Assembly (NCBI RefSeq): GCF_001563265.1 | Contig: NZ_CP005084.1 | Coordinates: 1 to 64,000 of the forward strand | Length of the DNA stretch: 64,000 nucleotides | Direction of reading: 5' to 3' | Source of the DNA: Sphingobium sp. TKS | GTDB lineage: Bacteria; Pseudomonadota; Alphaproteobacteria; Sphingomonadales; Sphingomonadaceae | Part shown: positions 25,486 to 34,915 of the stretch, one piece after another | How the letters are laid out: the number at the start of each line of letters is the position of its first letter | How positions within the stretch are numbered: the stretch's first letter is position 1 | Translations under genes and position numbers: made by a program | Notes under the pieces: generated by a model | What the model was told of the DNA's origin: nothing | The model's database searches: none | The model's input: the letters and a program-made list of their open reading frames with translations, nothing else

Positions 25486-26174
25486 GGCTTGGGAGCCGCC
25501 CTGGCGCGATCGTTACGGACATAGAGGGCACGACATCCAGCATCGCCTTCGTCCATGATGTGCTCTTCCCTTATTCCCGCGCCCGGTTGGCGGCCTTCGT
25601 CGCGGACCATCCGGAGGAGGTCGCGCCGATCCTCGACGCGGTGCGGGCTGAAGCCGGGGCGGGACTGGACCCGCAGGCCTGCGTCGATCTTCTGCTGCAA
25701 TGGCATGATGCCGACCGCAAGATCGGTCCGCTCAAGCAATTGCAGGGTCTGATCTGGGCGGACGGCTATGCGCAGGGGCATTTCACCGGGCATGTCCATG
25801 CCGACGCGGCAGAAGCGCTGCGCCGCTGGCACGATGCGGGCATCCCGCTCTACGTCTATTCTTCCGGTTCCGTGGCGGCGCAAAAGCTGCTGTTCGGGCA
25901 TAGCGATCATGGCGATCTCACCCCCCTGTTCGCGGGCTATTTCGACACTGCGATCGGCGGCAAGCGGGAAACGCAATCCTATCGCGCCATCGCCGCGGCG
26001 CTGAACCGCCCGCCAGCCGAAATATTGTTCCTCTCCGACACGCCGGAGGAGCTGGCCGCCGCGCGGGAGGCGGGGTTGGCCGTAATCCTGCTGGCGCGGG
26101 ATGCGGCGCCGCCGGACGACGCCTTTCCCGCCGTTTCCAGCTTCGACGCCATAAATTGGGGGGAGGATCGCTGA
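25482..26174 (+). CDS. mtnC: Enolase-phosphatase E1
   Basis: 230 aa, HAD superfamily. Motif I is degenerate in the way typical of this family (TDIEGTTSS; first Asp nucleophile), motif II YSSGSV, motif III Lys (GGKRETQSY), motif IV FLSDTPEE. Enolises and dephosphorylates 2,3-diketo-5-methylthiopentyl-1-phosphate. ATG 25482 overlaps the mtnD stop. Confidence 0.94.
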   Translation: MRLGSRPGAIVTDIEGTTSSIAFVHDVLFPYSRARLAAFVADHPEEVAPILDAVRAEAGAGLDPQACVDLLLQWHDADRKIGPLKQLQGLIWADGYAQGHFTGHVHADAAEALRRWHDAGIPLYVYSSGSVAAQKLLFGHSDHGDLTPLFAGYFDTAIGGKRETQSYRAIAAALNRPPAEILFLSDTPEELAAAREAGLAVILLARDAAPPDDAFPAVSSFDAINWGEDR

Positions 26175-27415
26175 TGAGCTATGCCGCTTTGGACGAACGC
26201 AGCGTCGGCCCGTTCCTTGCCACGGTTCCCGCCGTCGCCACGCGCCTTGGCGGAACGCCGGACGGCTGGACGGTGCGGGAGGTCGGGGACGGCAACCTCA
26301 ATCTCGTCTTTCTGGTCACAGGGCCGGAAGGCGGCGTCGCCGCCAAGCAGGCGCTGCCCTATGTCCGCATGGTCGGTGAAAGCTGGCCGCTCCCCCTGTC
26401 GCGGGCTTATTATGAGCGGCTCGCTCTGGCCGATCAGGCCGCGCATGCGCCCGCCCGCGTGCCCGCCTTGATCCATCATGACGACGCCATGGCCCTGACG
26501 GTGATGGCCTTGCTCAGCCCGCATCGCACCCTGCGCGGCGCGCTCATCGAAGGGGAACGCTATCCGTTGCTCGCGGGCCATCTGGCGGAATTTCTGGCCG
26601 ATACGCTGTTCTTCACCTCCGACCTTGCGGTGCCGGTGGCGGACAAGAAGGCGCGCATCGCCGCCTATCTGGGCAACACCGCCATGTGCCGGATCACCGA
26701 GGATCTGATCTTCGACGAGCCTTATTATGACGCGCCGATGAACCGTCATACGCCGGGCCTGGAGGATGTGGTCGACGCCTTCCGGGCGGATGTGCCGCTT
26801 CGCCTCGCCGCGCAGCGTATGAAGGCCCGCTTCCTCGCCGCCCCGGAGGCGCTGCTGCATGGCGATCTCCACACCGGATCGGTGATGGTGACGGCCAGCG
26901 ATACGCAGGTGATCGACCCCGAATTCGCCTTTTATGGCCCCATCGGCTTCGACGTGGGCATGATCCTCGCCAACCTCTGGATGGCCTATCTGTCGCAGTC
27001 CGGCCAGCGTCCCGCGGAACGCCCGGACCCGTGGCTGCTGGATCAGGCGGAGGCATTGTGGGCGGGATTCGCCTCGCGCTTCGCCGGGCATTGGCACGCC
27101 CTCGACCCGCAAGTGGAGCATGGCGCGCTCCACGCTCTGGCCAAGGCCGATGCCGATTTGCGAGAGGCGGCGATCAGGGATCGGCTCGACAGCATCTGGA
27201 CCGATGCTTTGGGTTTTGCCGGTTGCGAGATGATCCGCCGGATTCTGGGCCTCGCCCATGTGGCCGATTTCGAGAGCATCGCGGATGAAAGCTTGCGCGC
27301 CGGTTGCGAACGCCGGGCGCTGCGCATTGCGCGCTCGCTGCTGGTAGATCGCCCATCCTTTCCCGGCATTGCCGCCGTGTCGCAGGCGATCGGTCAGGAG
27401 CTGGCGCTGGCATGA
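26174..27415 (+). CDS. mtnK: S-methyl-5-thioribose kinase
   Basis: 413 aa, protein-kinase-like fold. GDGNLNLVFLV is the glycine loop, KQALPYVR contains the ATP-binding Lys, LLHGDLHTGSVM is the catalytic loop and DPEFAFYGPIGFD the metal-binding motif. Phosphorylates methylthioribose. TGATG overlap with mtnC. Presence of MtnK (instead of MtnP) implies that MTA is first split by a nucleosidase encoded elsewhere. Confidence 0.94.
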   Translation: MSYAALDERSVGPFLATVPAVATRLGGTPDGWTVREVGDGNLNLVFLVTGPEGGVAAKQALPYVRMVGESWPLPLSRAYYERLALADQAAHAPARVPALIHHDDAMALTVMALLSPHRTLRGALIEGERYPLLAGHLAEFLADTLFFTSDLAVPVADKKARIAAYLGNTAMCRITEDLIFDEPYYDAPMNRHTPGLEDVVDAFRADVPLRLAAQRMKARFLAAPEALLHGDLHTGSVMVTASDTQVIDPEFAFYGPIGFDVGMILANLWMAYLSQSGQRPAERPDPWLLDQAEALWAGFASRFAGHWHALDPQVEHGALHALAKADADLREAAIRDRLDSIWTDALGFAGCEMIRRILGLAHVADFESIADESLRAGCERRALRIARSLLVDRPSFPGIAAVSQAIGQELALA

Positions 27416-28467
27416 AGCTGGATGGTCAGACCACGCGTTCCATCTGGCTGGAGCCGGATGGGTGGAGCGTCGGCATTTTCGATCAGCGGCGTCTGCCCTG
27501 GGCGTTGGAACGGCTGGTGCTGCGAACGCCCGGCGATGCCTATGACGCCATTGCGGATATGGCCACGCGTGGAGCGCCGCTGATCGGCGCCGTTGCGGCC
27601 TATGGCCTGGCGCTGGCGTTGCGTGAGGATCCCGGCGTCGCGTCGCTCGAACGCGCTTTCGCGCATCTCGCCTCAGCCCGTCCAACGGCGGTCAATCTGC
27701 GCTGGGCGCTGGAAAGAGTGCGCGCCACCGTCGTGAAGCAGCCGATCGGGGAACGGGCCGCGCTTGCCTATGCCGAAGCCGCTCGTCTGTGCGACGAGGA
27801 TGTCGCCGCCAACCGGGCGATCGGGGAAGCCGGCCTGCCCCTCATCCGGGAGATCGCGGCGCGCAAGGGCGGAGCGCCGGTCAACATCCTGACCCACTGC
27901 AACGCCGGATGGCTGGCGACGGTCGATTGGGGCACGGCGACGGCGCCCATCTATCTCGCCCATGACGAGGGCGTCGCCGTCCATATCTGGGTCGACGAAA
28001 CCCGGCCGCGCAATCAGGGAGCGTTGACCGCCTTCGAACTGGCGGGCCATGGCGTCTCGCACAGCCTGATCGTCGACAATGCGGGTGGCCTGCTGATGCA
28101 GCAGGGCAGGGTGGACATGGTCATCGTCGGCACCGACCGGGTGACGGCGAATGGCGATGTCTGCAACAAGATCGGCACCTATTTAAAGGCGCTGGCGGCG
28201 CAGGCGCATGGCGTGCCTTTCTATGTCGCGCTGCCGCTCAGCACCTATGATCCGGCAACCCCGGATGGAGCAAGCGTGCCGATCGAGGAGCGCGCCGCCG
28301 ATGAAATACGGTTCATGACGGGTCCCGACGATCATGGCGTCGCGGCGCGAATCGGCGTCACCGCTTCGCCCGCCGTGAATCCGGCTTTCGATATTACGCC
28401 TGCCGGACTGGTTACGGCCTATATCATTCAAACCGGGCTTGTCACCGATGCGAAGCGGCTGGGATAA
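27412..28467 (+). CDS. mtnA: S-methyl-5-thioribose-1-phosphate isomerase
   Basis: 351 aa, eIF2B-like isomerase family. Active-site Cys in NILTHCNAGWLAT and Asp in IVGTDRVTANGDVCNKIGTY; the N-terminal MATRGAPLIG is also conserved. Isomerises methylthioribose-1-phosphate to methylthioribulose-1-phosphate, the substrate of MtnB. Last gene of the operon; it converges on the Tad locus with 7 bp between stop codons. Confidence 0.95.
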   Translation: MKLDGQTTRSIWLEPDGWSVGIFDQRRLPWALERLVLRTPGDAYDAIADMATRGAPLIGAVAAYGLALALREDPGVASLERAFAHLASARPTAVNLRWALERVRATVVKQPIGERAALAYAEAARLCDEDVAANRAIGEAGLPLIREIAARKGGAPVNILTHCNAGWLATVDWGTATAPIYLAHDEGVAVHIWVDETRPRNQGALTAFELAGHGVSHSLIVDNAGGLLMQQGRVDMVIVGTDRVTANGDVCNKIGTYLKALAAQAHGVPFYVALPLSTYDPATPDGASVPIEERAADEIRFMTGPDDHGVAARIGVTASPAVNPAFDITPAGLVTAYIIQTGLVTDAKRLG

Positions 28468-28474
28468 AGCATGT

Positions 28475-28903
28475 TCAATAGCTCCCATTGGTGACGATGA
28501 TACTGGCGCTGATCGTCGCGGACGGCATGGGCACCAGGGCCGCATAGCGCATCATCGGGCTGCCGCTCATATTATAGCTCACCCGCACCCGGAAGGTGCC
28601 GGTCGCATCGGCTCCCGCCATGACGACCGGCCCGCCCCCCGCCGCCAGCAGCGTGCCATAGCCGTTGATCACCGCCTGCGCCCGGCTCTGCGCCAGCGAT
28701 GTGCGCTCAGTGGTGGAGAGGCCCGCCACGGCGGCCCGGGCGCCCTCGACGGCTGCATGGCGCACGCCCATCAGCGCCGCGAAGTAAAAGGAATAGAGTA
28801 TGATCGCGAAGACCAGCATCAACAGCGCGGGCGCCAGCAGCGCGAATTCCAGCGCCGCCAGCCCCCGCTCGCATGCGAGCAGGCGGCGCACCCGGCTCCG
28901 CAT
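28475..28903 (-). CDS. tadE: TadE-like pilus assembly protein
   Basis: 142 aa. N-terminal prepilin-like segment RGLAALEFALLAPALLMLVF with the conserved Glu after the cleavage region, a single transmembrane helix, then a small extracellular domain. TadE-type pseudopilins are processed by the prepilin peptidase and help assemble Flp pili. Last gene of the Tad locus; its start codon overlaps the flp stop by 1 nt. Confidence 0.85.
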   Translation of the reverse strand: MRSRVRRLLACERGLAALEFALLAPALLMLVFAIILYSFYFAALMGVRHAAVEGARAAVAGLSTTERTSLAQSRAQAVINGYGTLLAAGGGPVVMAGADATGTFRVRVSYNMSGSPMMRYAALVPMPSATISASIIVTNGSY

Positions 28904-29085
28904 CAGCTTGACGGAATGCTGTTGAACATCGTGGTGAAGGCGGCGCCGAGCTGCGTCCTGAAATTGGTGCCCACCGCGACGATCGCCGCCACCACCACCG
29001 CGCCCAGCACGGCATATTCCACGGCGGTCAGCCCTTTTTCATCCCGCGCCAATTTCGCGATCAGCGATCCCAGAAACTTGTTCAT
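28903..29085 (-). CDS. flp: Flp/Fap major pilin
   Basis: 60 aa. Short leader ending in Gly18, then LTAVEYAVLGAVVVAAIVAV, the Flp signature with Glu and Tyr at +4 and +5 after the expected cleavage. Small C-terminal part (GTNFRTQLGAAFTTMFNSIPSS). Polymerises to the Tad pilus. ATG 29085 is preceded by AAGGAGAAG, one of the best ribosome-binding sites in the locus, as expected for an abundant subunit. Confidence 0.93.
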   Translation of the reverse strand: MNKFLGSLIAKLARDEKGLTAVEYAVLGAVVVAAIVAVGTNFRTQLGAAFTTMFNSIPSS

Positions 29086-29154
29086 CCCACTTCTCCTTAT
29101 TCCCTCCATGATGACCGGCGGCGAGCGGGGGAGGGGCCCGCCCGCCGCCAGATC

Positions 29155-31017
29155 TCACACCAGCACCGGCACCCCGCAGCGCGCCCCGGTCGCCCAGAGC
29201 GTCGCATGGCCAAGCTGTATGCCCAGCGCGCCGAGCAGATTGGTGACCAGCGGATCGATGGTGGTTCCGACCAGCGCCGCCAGCGGATTGACGACGCCGC
29301 TCAATAGTTGCGACCGGGCGAGCGTCTTGGTCGCATCGCAGACGATCGGAAGGCAGGCGCCCAGCAACTGCACCTCCAATCCGTCCGGCGCGCCAAGGCT
29401 GCTGGCCAGCGATGTCAGTAGCGGCCCGACCTGCGATCCATTGCCAATGCTGGCGGACGTACCCGGCGATCCCGGACGGCCGATCGTGCCCTGTCCGCCG
29501 GGGCCGAAGACCAGCGCGCCGCTATTGCCCATGACCGGCTGCGCCACGGCGCGGCCGTCCACGGCGACGACGCCCAGCGCGTTGACGATCCGGGCCGGCT
29601 GCACCTCGGCGGCGGACAGGGCGGGCATGGGCCGCGTCATCGCGCCGGCGGGCAGGGTGCCGATATAGGCGTTGACGAGGCCGGTGCTGGCCTGGACCGT
29701 GACGCGCATATCCCGCGCCTGTTCGGCCGTGTCGGGGCAGTCGATGGCGCTCACCTGCCCCTGCGCCGCCGCAATGTCGATCGTCACCGGCAGATTGACC
29801 GACACCAGCGGGACGCCCAGCAAGGTGACATTCTTGATGCCGACATCCAGTTGCAGCCGCAATGCGGATGTCGCGGCGCTGGTTTCCCCCGCCGGGCCGA
29901 AGGAAAAGCGCGGCCGGTCCATCGGCCCGGTCGCCATGCCGGCCAGCAGGACGCTGCTGCCCGGCGCGATCGTGCCGACCGCATCGGACAGGTCGACCGT
30001 GCCGCTTCCCGCCTGCACCGCGAAGGAAAAGAGCTGATAGGCGTTGATCCCGGCGCGCAAGGCGGGTTTCTCATTCGCGCCGCCCACCGGCATGTTCTTC
30101 CACACGCCAAGGCCGAACAGCCCTTTTAGCGGCACGGTATAGCCGTTGCCGACCTGCCCCGCGAGCAGGGTCAGCGTGGCGGCGGTCGCGGCGTTGTCGG
30201 CGGCGCTGGCGGCGGCATGGAGCAGATCCTGCAACCCCACCGTCCGGGCGGTGAGCGCGGCATAGGTTCCGCTTTCCCCCACCCGCTGCGCCAGCGCATC
30301 GAAGAACAGGCCCGCATCGACATTGCTGGCCATCAACGCCTCGACATCGGCGGTGGAGAGGTGCAGCTTGATGCCCAGCAGCGCGCCCAGCAGATCATTG
30401 ACGCTGTTCACCAGCGCATTGGTGACGGTCAGGATGCCGGAGGTGATGCCGACCCCTGCCTCATCGATGCGCGCGGCGGTGGCGCTGGCGGCGAGTTCGG
30501 GCAGCGGATTGGCCGGTCCCAGCACATGCATCAGGAACTGCCGTGCAGGCTTTCCAGTCCGGATGCGCACAGCATTCACCCGTCCGTTGCCCGGACACAG
30601 CGCCATGCTGGCATCGAAACGCTGCGCAGCGCCGAGTCCCGCATCGGCGCAATAGCGGCCTGTCTCCACCGAGCGGAGAATGGCCGGATCATAGCCGTTG
30701 CGGGTCAGGCTGTCCCGTGCCCGCGCCGTCGCCTGCGCGGGGTTCATCGCGGCGGCCAGCGCGGCCGCATCGGTCGCGGCGCGCAGATTGCGCTCGCTCA
30801 CATAATAAAGCCCCGCATCCAGCGCGAAGCCCGCCGCGCCTATCAGCACCGCGCCCAAAGCCGCGATCATCGGCGCCACGGCGGCCGACTGGTCGCGCCA
30901 GAGGGAGCTGACCCTTGCCCCATGCGAACCGTGTTCCTGCGAAGGCAGGAACCCAGTCCCGCCGCCCGATCTGGGTTCCTGCCTTCGCAGGAACACGCGG
31001 CGCTTCCACTCAATCAT
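29155..31017 (-). CDS. tadG: TadG-like pilus assembly protein
   Basis: 620 aa. The hydrophobic segment VAPMIAALGAVLIGAAGFAL (about residues 47-66) followed by DAGLYYVSERNLRAATDAAALA is the TadG/TadE signature. The long remainder is periplasmic or surface-exposed, Ala/Gly/Val-rich, with a collagen-like GRPGSPGTS patch near residue 530. Residues about 7-30 are encoded by a perfect palindromic REP and have no TadG character, so the N-terminus was extended or replaced by the element. No alternative in-frame start occurs between REP and the membrane segment. The start overlaps the preceding small ORF. Confidence 0.78.
   Translation of the reverse strand: MIEWKRRVFLRRQEPRSGGGTGFLPSQEHGSHGARVSSLWRDQSAAVAPMIAALGAVLIGAAGFALDAGLYYVSERNLRAATDAAALAAAMNPAQATARARDSLTRNGYDPAILRSVETGRYCADAGLGAAQRFDASMALCPGNGRVNAVRIRTGKPARQFLMHVLGPANPLPELAASATAARIDEAGVGITSGILTVTNALVNSVNDLLGALLGIKLHLSTADVEALMASNVDAGLFFDALAQRVGESGTYAALTARTVGLQDLLHAAASAADNAATAATLTLLAGQVGNGYTVPLKGLFGLGVWKNMPVGGANEKPALRAGINAYQLFSFAVQAGSGTVDLSDAVGTIAPGSSVLLAGMATGPMDRPRFSFGPAGETSAATSALRLQLDVGIKNVTLLGVPLVSVNLPVTIDIAAAQGQVSAIDCPDTAEQARDMRVTVQASTGLVNAYIGTLPAGAMTRPMPALSAAEVQPARIVNALGVVAVDGRAVAQPVMGNSGALVFGPGGQGTIGRPGSPGTSASIGNGSQVGPLLTSLASSLGAPDGLEVQLLGACLPIVCDATKTLARSQLLSGVVNPLAALVGTTIDPLVTNLLGALGIQLGHATLWATGARCGVPVLV
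30930..30997. repeat. REP palindrome inside tadG 5' end
   Basis: Perfect 27-bp arms (30930-30956 and 30971-30997; core GTTCCTGCGAAGGCAGGAAC) with a 14-nt loop. Of the same general type as the REPs at 54963 and 57446 (GCGAAGGC core), but with different flanks. Confidence 0.9.
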
Positions 31018-31222
31018 GTCGCTCGTCCGGCGCCCGCTCGACCCGCCGCCCGATGGACTCCAGATAAAGCTGCCGGATACGCGCAGCCTCTTCCGCCGAA
31101 AGCTCTGCCTCCTCGCGGGCGGGCGCCTTCAACTGCGCTTCAATTACTTGTCGCGCCGCGCTCTCCACCGGCAGCGGCGGGGGCGGGGAAGGGGAAGCCA
31201 GCATCAACAACAGCACCATCAT
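31010..31222 (-). CDS. Small signal-peptide protein in the Tad locus
   Basis: 70 aa, unrecognised. A hydrophobic N-terminus (MMVLLLMLASPSPPPPLP) suggests export, followed by a charged helix (AREEAELSAEEAARIRQLYLE). It starts 3 nt after tadD and ends overlapping the tadG start, so it is clearly part of the operon. Its function is unknown. Confidence 0.6.
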   Translation of the reverse strand: MMVLLLMLASPSPPPPLPVESAARQVIEAQLKAPAREEAELSAEEAARIRQLYLESIGRRVERAPDERHD

Positions 31223-31225
31223 CGA

Positions 31226-31840
31226 TCAGCCTCCCTTCCCGATCCGAACGGCCTCTGCCGCCAGTTTCCGCCGCAGCCCGCCATCCCTGATCCGCCGCAG
31301 CCCCGCCTCGGCCTCCGCGTCCCGCCCGCCGACGATCAGCGCCAGCAGTAGATTGTTGCGAATGACCGCCATTTGCGGCGCCAGGTCGCTCGCGCCGCGC
31401 AACGCCTCTATCGCCGCCCCAGCCTGCCCGGCGCGCAGCAGCGCATAGCCCAGCGCATTGCGCAGCAACGGATCGGCTGGGCTGGCGCGGCCCGCCTGCT
31501 CGTAAAAAGCCGCAGCCTCCGCCCAGCGCCCACGCGCCGCCAGCAAATGCCCGCGTACCGCGCTGACCCCGCCGTCCGCCGTCTCGACCGGCAAGGGCAC
31601 CGCCTCCGCCGCATCGATCTGACCCAGATCGATCAGGCTGTTGACCCGCAGCAGCCGCGCTTCGGCATCGCCCGGATAGCGCCGCTCGAAATCGTCGAGA
31701 TAGGCCAGCGCCGCCCGGGGCCGCCCGTCGCCGCGCGCCTGATGGATGAGTTGCAGATAAAGGCCGCGTGTATCCGGCGCCTCCTTCGCTTGCACAGGCG
31801 CAGCCGTCATCAGCAACGCCGCCAGCATGAACCGCCTCAT
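31226..31840 (-). CDS. tadD: TPR-containing pilus assembly protein (TadD-like)
   Basis: 204 aa. Signal peptide (MRRFMLAALLMTAAPVQA) without an evident lipobox Cys, then tetratricopeptide-like helices: GDAEARLLRVNSLIDLGQ, GRWAEAAAFYEQAGRASPAD and LLRNALGYALLRAGQAGAA. TadD proteins help place the secretin in the outer membrane. ATG overlaps the tadC stop by 4 nt. Confidence 0.8.
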   Translation of the reverse strand: MRRFMLAALLMTAAPVQAKEAPDTRGLYLQLIHQARGDGRPRAALAYLDDFERRYPGDAEARLLRVNSLIDLGQIDAAEAVPLPVETADGGVSAVRGHLLAARGRWAEAAAFYEQAGRASPADPLLRNALGYALLRAGQAGAAIEALRGASDLAPQMAVIRNNLLLALIVGGRDAEAEAGLRRIRDGGLRRKLAAEAVRIGKGG

Positions 31841-32700
31841 TGCGAAATCCCCCGCAAGGTATCGAAGATCGCCACCACCGGCGGCCCGCCCAGCACCACG
31901 AACAGAGCGGGCATGAAGAAGAGGATCATCAGCACCACCATCCGCACGGTAATGCCGCCCATCGCCTCGCGCGCCCGCATGACGCGGCGCTGGGTGAACT
32001 CGCGCACGAATTCGCGCAGGGCAGGGGCCAGCTCGATCCCCTGGAACAGCGCCTGCCGGAACAGCGCCGCCAGCTCCTTCGCCCCGTTCACCGCCACCCG
32101 CGCCGCCCAGCGGTCCAGCGCCAGTTCATAGCGCATCCCCCGGTCGAGATCGGCCACCAGCATCGCGATCAGCCGCGCATGATGCGGCACGGCGATGCTT
32201 TCATCCCGCGCAATGGAACGGAAGCATTGGTCGAGCGAAATCCCGCTCTCCAGCATCATCAGCATCAGGTCGAGCAGGAAGGGAAATTCCGCCATGATCG
32301 CCTGCGCCCGCCGCGCCGCGAGCAGATGGATCGCCTGCTTGGCCCCGACATAGGTCAGGCCGGCGGCGATCACGATCAACAGCGGCTGGGCGAAGAAACC
32401 GCCCCACATCATTCTGGAAACGACCATCACCGCCGTCGCCGCGCCGCCGGTCGCCGCCATGCGTGCCCACACGAACCAGTCGGCCGCCCGCGCATTCTGG
32501 AAGCCCGCCAGCATCAGCTTGGCCGCGATTTCCGACTTGTCCCGCCCACGCGCCGCAAAGGCTCCGGGCAGCCGAAAGGTGGTCCGTTCCCCGGCCATCC
32601 CCAGCCGCGCCTCCAGCCGCTGGTCGGCCAGCAGCATTCGCACTCCGGCGAAAGCGCAAACCGCCCCCATGGCCGCACAGAAAAGAAATAGAGCCCCCAT
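31837..32700 (-). CDS. tadC: Type II/IV secretion inner-membrane platform protein TadC
   Basis: 287 aa. T2SF domain with FPFLLDLMLMMLESGISLDQ and ALFQGIELAPALREFV, and flanking transmembrane helices at the N-terminus, at about 85-125 and at the C-terminus (VRMVVLMILFFMPALFVVLG). Forms the inner-membrane platform with TadB above the ATPase CpaF. Overlaps tadB by 1 nt. Confidence 0.9.
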   Translation of the reverse strand: MGALFLFCAAMGAVCAFAGVRMLLADQRLEARLGMAGERTTFRLPGAFAARGRDKSEIAAKLMLAGFQNARAADWFVWARMAATGGAATAVMVVSRMMWGGFFAQPLLIVIAAGLTYVGAKQAIHLLAARRAQAIMAEFPFLLDLMLMMLESGISLDQCFRSIARDESIAVPHHARLIAMLVADLDRGMRYELALDRWAARVAVNGAKELAALFRQALFQGIELAPALREFVREFTQRRVMRAREAMGGITVRMVVLMILFFMPALFVVLGGPPVVAIFDTLRGISQ

Positions 32701-33593
32701 CAGAAGGCGAGCCTCATCACCCGCCGCATGACCAGCATCCCCATTCCTTGCAGCACCACTGCCACGACCGCGAGCCTGTGGCCCCGCGGATCATTGACGA
32801 AAAAATCGATATAGCTGGGGTTCATGGCCACCAGCAGCGCCATCGCCACCAGCGGCATGACGATCAACACCCGTCCGCTGATCTTCGCTTCGGAAATGGC
32901 GGCCTTCAGCTCGCGCTTGATCCGGATGCGCTCGCGCAGGATGTTGGCCAGGTTCAGCAGCACCGCCGAAATCGACCCGCCATAGCGCATATTGGTGCGG
33001 ATCGCGGCGGCGAGCATCGATATTTCAGGAACGCGCAGCCGCTCCGCCAGCATCTGCATCGCGTCGGCCACCGGCGCGCCCAGTTCCAGCCGCCGCGCAA
33101 CCGGGGCGATATAGGCCTGCACGATGGCGGGCGCATCGGCCAGCGCCCGCTCCAGCGCCTGCGCCAGCGAATTGCCGACCGCCTGCATCTGCCGCACGGC
33201 GTCGATATAATAAGGCAGCGCCTCGATCAGCGCCTCGACCCGCCGCTGCGCCCGCCGTCGCACCCAGGCCAGCAGCCCCAGCGGCACCCCGGCGATCACC
33301 GCCAAAGCCGCCACCGGCCCCGCCGCCAGCAAGGCAACCAACGCCGCCAGCACCAGCACGCCGCCGAAAATCCCCAAGGCCTGCGTCGTGACGTCGATCT
33401 GCGCCTGCGCCAGCAAGGGCGCGACGACATCCGGCGCCGCCAGCACCACCCGCCGCTGCGCCACCGCCGCCGAAGCCAGGCCCAACCGCCGGTCGATCAC
33501 CGCCCGCTGCCGCGCCTGTTCCGCCAGCAATTGCCAGCCGATCCCCGCGACGATCAGCAGCGAGAGGATAAGGAAAGCCGCCCCGCTCAGCAC
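32700..33593 (-). CDS. tadB: Type II/IV secretion inner-membrane platform protein TadB
   Basis: 297 aa. T2SF domain (ALPYYIDAVRQMQAVGNSLA, GAPVADAMQMLAERL, TNMRYGGSISAVLLNLANIL) with N-terminal and C-terminal transmembrane helices. Works as a pair with TadC. Overlaps the cpaF 3' end by 7 nt. Confidence 0.9.
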   Translation of the reverse strand: MLSGAAFLILSLLIVAGIGWQLLAEQARQRAVIDRRLGLASAAVAQRRVVLAAPDVVAPLLAQAQIDVTTQALGIFGGVLVLAALVALLAAGPVAALAVIAGVPLGLLAWVRRRAQRRVEALIEALPYYIDAVRQMQAVGNSLAQALERALADAPAIVQAYIAPVARRLELGAPVADAMQMLAERLRVPEISMLAAAIRTNMRYGGSISAVLLNLANILRERIRIKRELKAAISEAKISGRVLIVMPLVAMALLVAMNPSYIDFFVNDPRGHRLAVVAVVLQGMGMLVMRRVMRLAF

Positions 33594-34915
33594 GACCGCC
33601 CGCTCCGATAATCCCGCAGCCGCTCCGTAAAATAGGGCCGCAGCGACAGGGTGCGAAACTCCCCCAACCCCGACAAAGCAGGCTGTTCCTGAAAGACGAA
33701 CAGCTCATTCAGGGAATAGGCGTCGCCCTCCAACCCCGTCACTTCGCTGACCGACATCACCCGCCGGCTGCCATTGGAAAGCCGCTGCAACTGCACCACC
33801 ACATGCACGCTGTTGGCGATGAAGCGCCGGATCGCGCGAATGTCGCTCTGCACCCCGGCAAAGCCCAGCAGCATCTCCAGCCGGGCAAAGGCGTCCCTTG
33901 GACTATTGCCGTGCAGGGTCGCCATCGACCCGTCATGGCCGGTCGACATGGCCTGCAACATCTCGACCGCCTCGACCCCGCGCACTTCGCCCAAAATGAT
34001 CCGGTCCGGCCGCATCCGCAGCGCATTGCGTACCAGTTCGCGGCTGCTCACCTCCCGGCTGCCGTCGACGGTCGGCGGCCGCGTCTCTAGCCGCACCACA
34101 TGGCTCTGCCGCAATTGCAGTTCAGCCGCATCCTCGATGGTGATCAGCCGCTCCCGATCCCCGATGAAGGTCGACAGCATGTTGAGCAAAGTCGTCTTGC
34201 CCGCCCCGGTCCCGCCGCAGATCAGAATATTGAGCCGAGACCGCACCGCCGCGCTCAGATAAGCGGCCATGTCCGCGCTCATCACCTGGTTCGAGACGCA
34301 ATCCTCGATCGTCATGCTCTGCAACCGGAACTTGCGGATCGAGAGCGTCGGTCCATCCAGAGCCACCGGCGGGATCACGATATTCACCCGCGACCCATCG
34401 GGCAGGCGGGCGTCGACATAGGGACTGGACTCATCCACCCGCCGCCCGATCGGCCCGACGATCCGCTGGATGATGTTCATAAGGTGCGCATCGTCGCGAA
34501 ACCGCGTCTCGACCTTTTCCAGCAATCCGCCCCGCTCGGCATAGATATGCCCCGGCCCATTGACGATGATGTCGTCCACCGATGCATCGCGCAGCAGCGG
34601 CGCGAGCGGCCCCATGCCCGCCACCTCATCCTCGACATCCTCGATCAGCAGCAAGCGTTCCGCGCTGTTCAGCGCCAGTTGCCCGCGCCGGCTGCGGCTG
34701 GCGATGACCTGCTCGATCTCCTCGCGCAGCGCCCGCGGCCCCAAAGTCTCCGCCGTCTCGGCACGCGCCTCCAGTTGCTCGATCAGTTGGGTGCAGGTCT
34801 GCCCCTTGGCGAGCTGATAATTGTCGCTCATCCGTTGGGCGGCGGGTTGGGCGACCGGCGCGATCCGCACCTCCCGCGCGGGCACGAAGCCCTTTTCCCC
34901 GGTCAGCAAACTCAC
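33587..34915 (-). CDS. cpaF: Tad pilus assembly ATPase (CpaF/TadA)
   Basis: 442 aa. Walker A GGTGAGKTT, Asp box and Walker B region (RMRPDRIILGEVRGVEA), His box (TGHDGSMATLHGNSP). N-terminal part with VDDIIVNGPGHIYAERGG. Hexameric ATPase powering pilus assembly. Start taken as GTG 34915, which overlaps the cpaE stop as GTGA, in keeping with the 4-nt couplings elsewhere in the operon; an internal ATG 78 nt later is the alternative. Confidence 0.93.
   Translation of the reverse strand: MSLLTGEKGFVPAREVRIAPVAQPAAQRMSDNYQLAKGQTCTQLIEQLEARAETAETLGPRALREEIEQVIASRSRRGQLALNSAERLLLIEDVEDEVAGMGPLAPLLRDASVDDIIVNGPGHIYAERGGLLEKVETRFRDDAHLMNIIQRIVGPIGRRVDESSPYVDARLPDGSRVNIVIPPVALDGPTLSIRKFRLQSMTIEDCVSNQVMSADMAAYLSAAVRSRLNILICGGTGAGKTTLLNMLSTFIGDRERLITIEDAAELQLRQSHVVRLETRPPTVDGSREVSSRELVRNALRMRPDRIILGEVRGVEAVEMLQAMSTGHDGSMATLHGNSPRDAFARLEMLLGFAGVQSDIRAIRRFIANSVHVVVQLQRLSNGSRRVMSVSEVTGLEGDAYSLNELFVFQEQPALSGLGEFRTLSLRPYFTERLRDYRSGRSC

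Noticed and set aside
25979..27685. 568-codon minus-strand ORF opposite mtnK and mtnA
   Set aside because: Composition is Arg/His/Gly/Gln-rich like other shadows; mtnK and mtnA are intact on the plus strand.
30930..31000. CRISPR-like repeats
   Set aside because: The REP palindromes are isolated inverted repeats without regular spacers; no CRISPR array or cas gene is seen in the window.
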